This document shows positions 63,912 to 64,000 of a stretch of 64,000 nucleotides of DNA, piece by piece. This stretch comes from Oscillospiraceae bacterium (lineage in GTDB: Bacteria > Bacillota > Clostridia > Oscillospirales > Oscillospiraceae): the NCBI GenBank assembly GCA_017535865.1, contig JAFXTM010000083.1:1-64000 (forward strand), in the 5' to 3' direction. A program made the position numbers and the translations under genes. The notes under the pieces are model-generated. The model was given only the letters and a program-made list of their open reading frames with translations. It did no database searches and was not told where the DNA came from. The stretch's first letter is position 1, and each line of letters begins with the position of its first letter.

Positions 63912-64000
63912 TTACTCTTCGATAAGATGCTCGAAGCCCTGGGCGATGATCGTGCGCACATGATCGTCGGACAGGAAATAGTACACGGTCTTGCCCGCGC
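63912..64000 (-). CDS. ArsR/SmtB-family metal-sensing repressor (partial, C-terminal 28 residues)
   Basis: The frame ends at 63912 and continues beyond the right edge. The visible end has GKTVYYFLSDDHVRTIIAQG then FEHLIEE. The Asp-x-His and His-x2-Glu pattern with ten residues between matches the alpha-5 zinc site of SmtB/CzrA repressors. It likely derepresses the HMA-ATPase operon when zinc or cadmium is present. Confidence 0.8.
   Translation of the reverse strand, partial: AGKTVYYFLSDDHVRTIIAQGFEHLIEE

Overview
The window looks like a chromosomal segment of a high-GC, low-mobility member of the Firmicutes/Clostridia, most likely an Oscillospiraceae-type gut anaerobe. The reasons are GGAGG-type ribosome binding sites, sigma-A-like promoters, SpoIIE, a sodium-pumping oxaloacetate decarboxylase, DUF1292, a class B sortase and MgtE/AEC/MntP carriers. 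The species assignment is inference. There are no rRNA genes, insertion sequences, phage genes or CRISPR arrays. Four tRNA genes and one 6S-like RNA are present.

Layout. 1-9 kb: an NAD salvage operon (nicotinamidase-like, pncB, nadE), an aldose epimerase, glutamate dehydrogenase, then two serine beta-lactamase-fold genes behind a leader that looks like an attenuator. 9-15 kb: a 6S-like RNA, DUF1292, and envelope genes (class A PBP, SH3b-NlpC/P60 hydrolase). 15-18 kb: the oxaloacetate decarboxylase operon. 18-28 kb: SpoIIE, MgtE, a five-gene run (AEC carrier, DUF1643, nitrilase, NUDIX), two VanY-type carboxypeptidases and MntP. 28-34 kb: an HtrA protease with a sensor kinase, whose probable response regulator lies 2.7 kb away beyond an opposite-strand pair, a CobW-type GTPase and a Tes/TrsS-like radical SAM enzyme. 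34-41 kb: dipeptidase, PlsY, pseudouridine synthase, a Tat-exported three-domain flavoenzyme and an RlmD-type methyltransferase. 41-51 kb: accessory genes including GNATs, DUF3795, a glycosyltransferase, two acyltransferase-3 proteins, a membrane iron-sulfur protein, a radical SAM protein and a PHP-alpha/beta-hydrolase fusion. 51-55 kb: a secreted esterase, a TIR-domain protein with a YdcF/DUF218-like C-terminus, Hsp33 and tRNAs Val-Phe-Gly-Cys. 55-64 kb: sortase B with a 1418-residue wall protein, an XRE/DUF6773 pair, and a zinc/cadmium-type efflux operon.

Themes. Much of the window concerns the cell envelope: PBP, NlpC/P60, two VanY enzymes, HtrA with a two-component system, sortase and its wall protein, and acyltransferases. 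The strongest candidates for undescribed biology are the TIR-(unknown)-YdcF protein at 52065-53951, the switch-like leader at 5700-5902, the CobW/radical-SAM pair at 31141-33521, the exported FMN_bind-OYE-FAD enzyme at 37447-39924 and the PHP-hydrolase fusion at 49336-50904. Start codons were chosen from ribosome binding site spacing, so several coding regions are shorter than the longest open frame.
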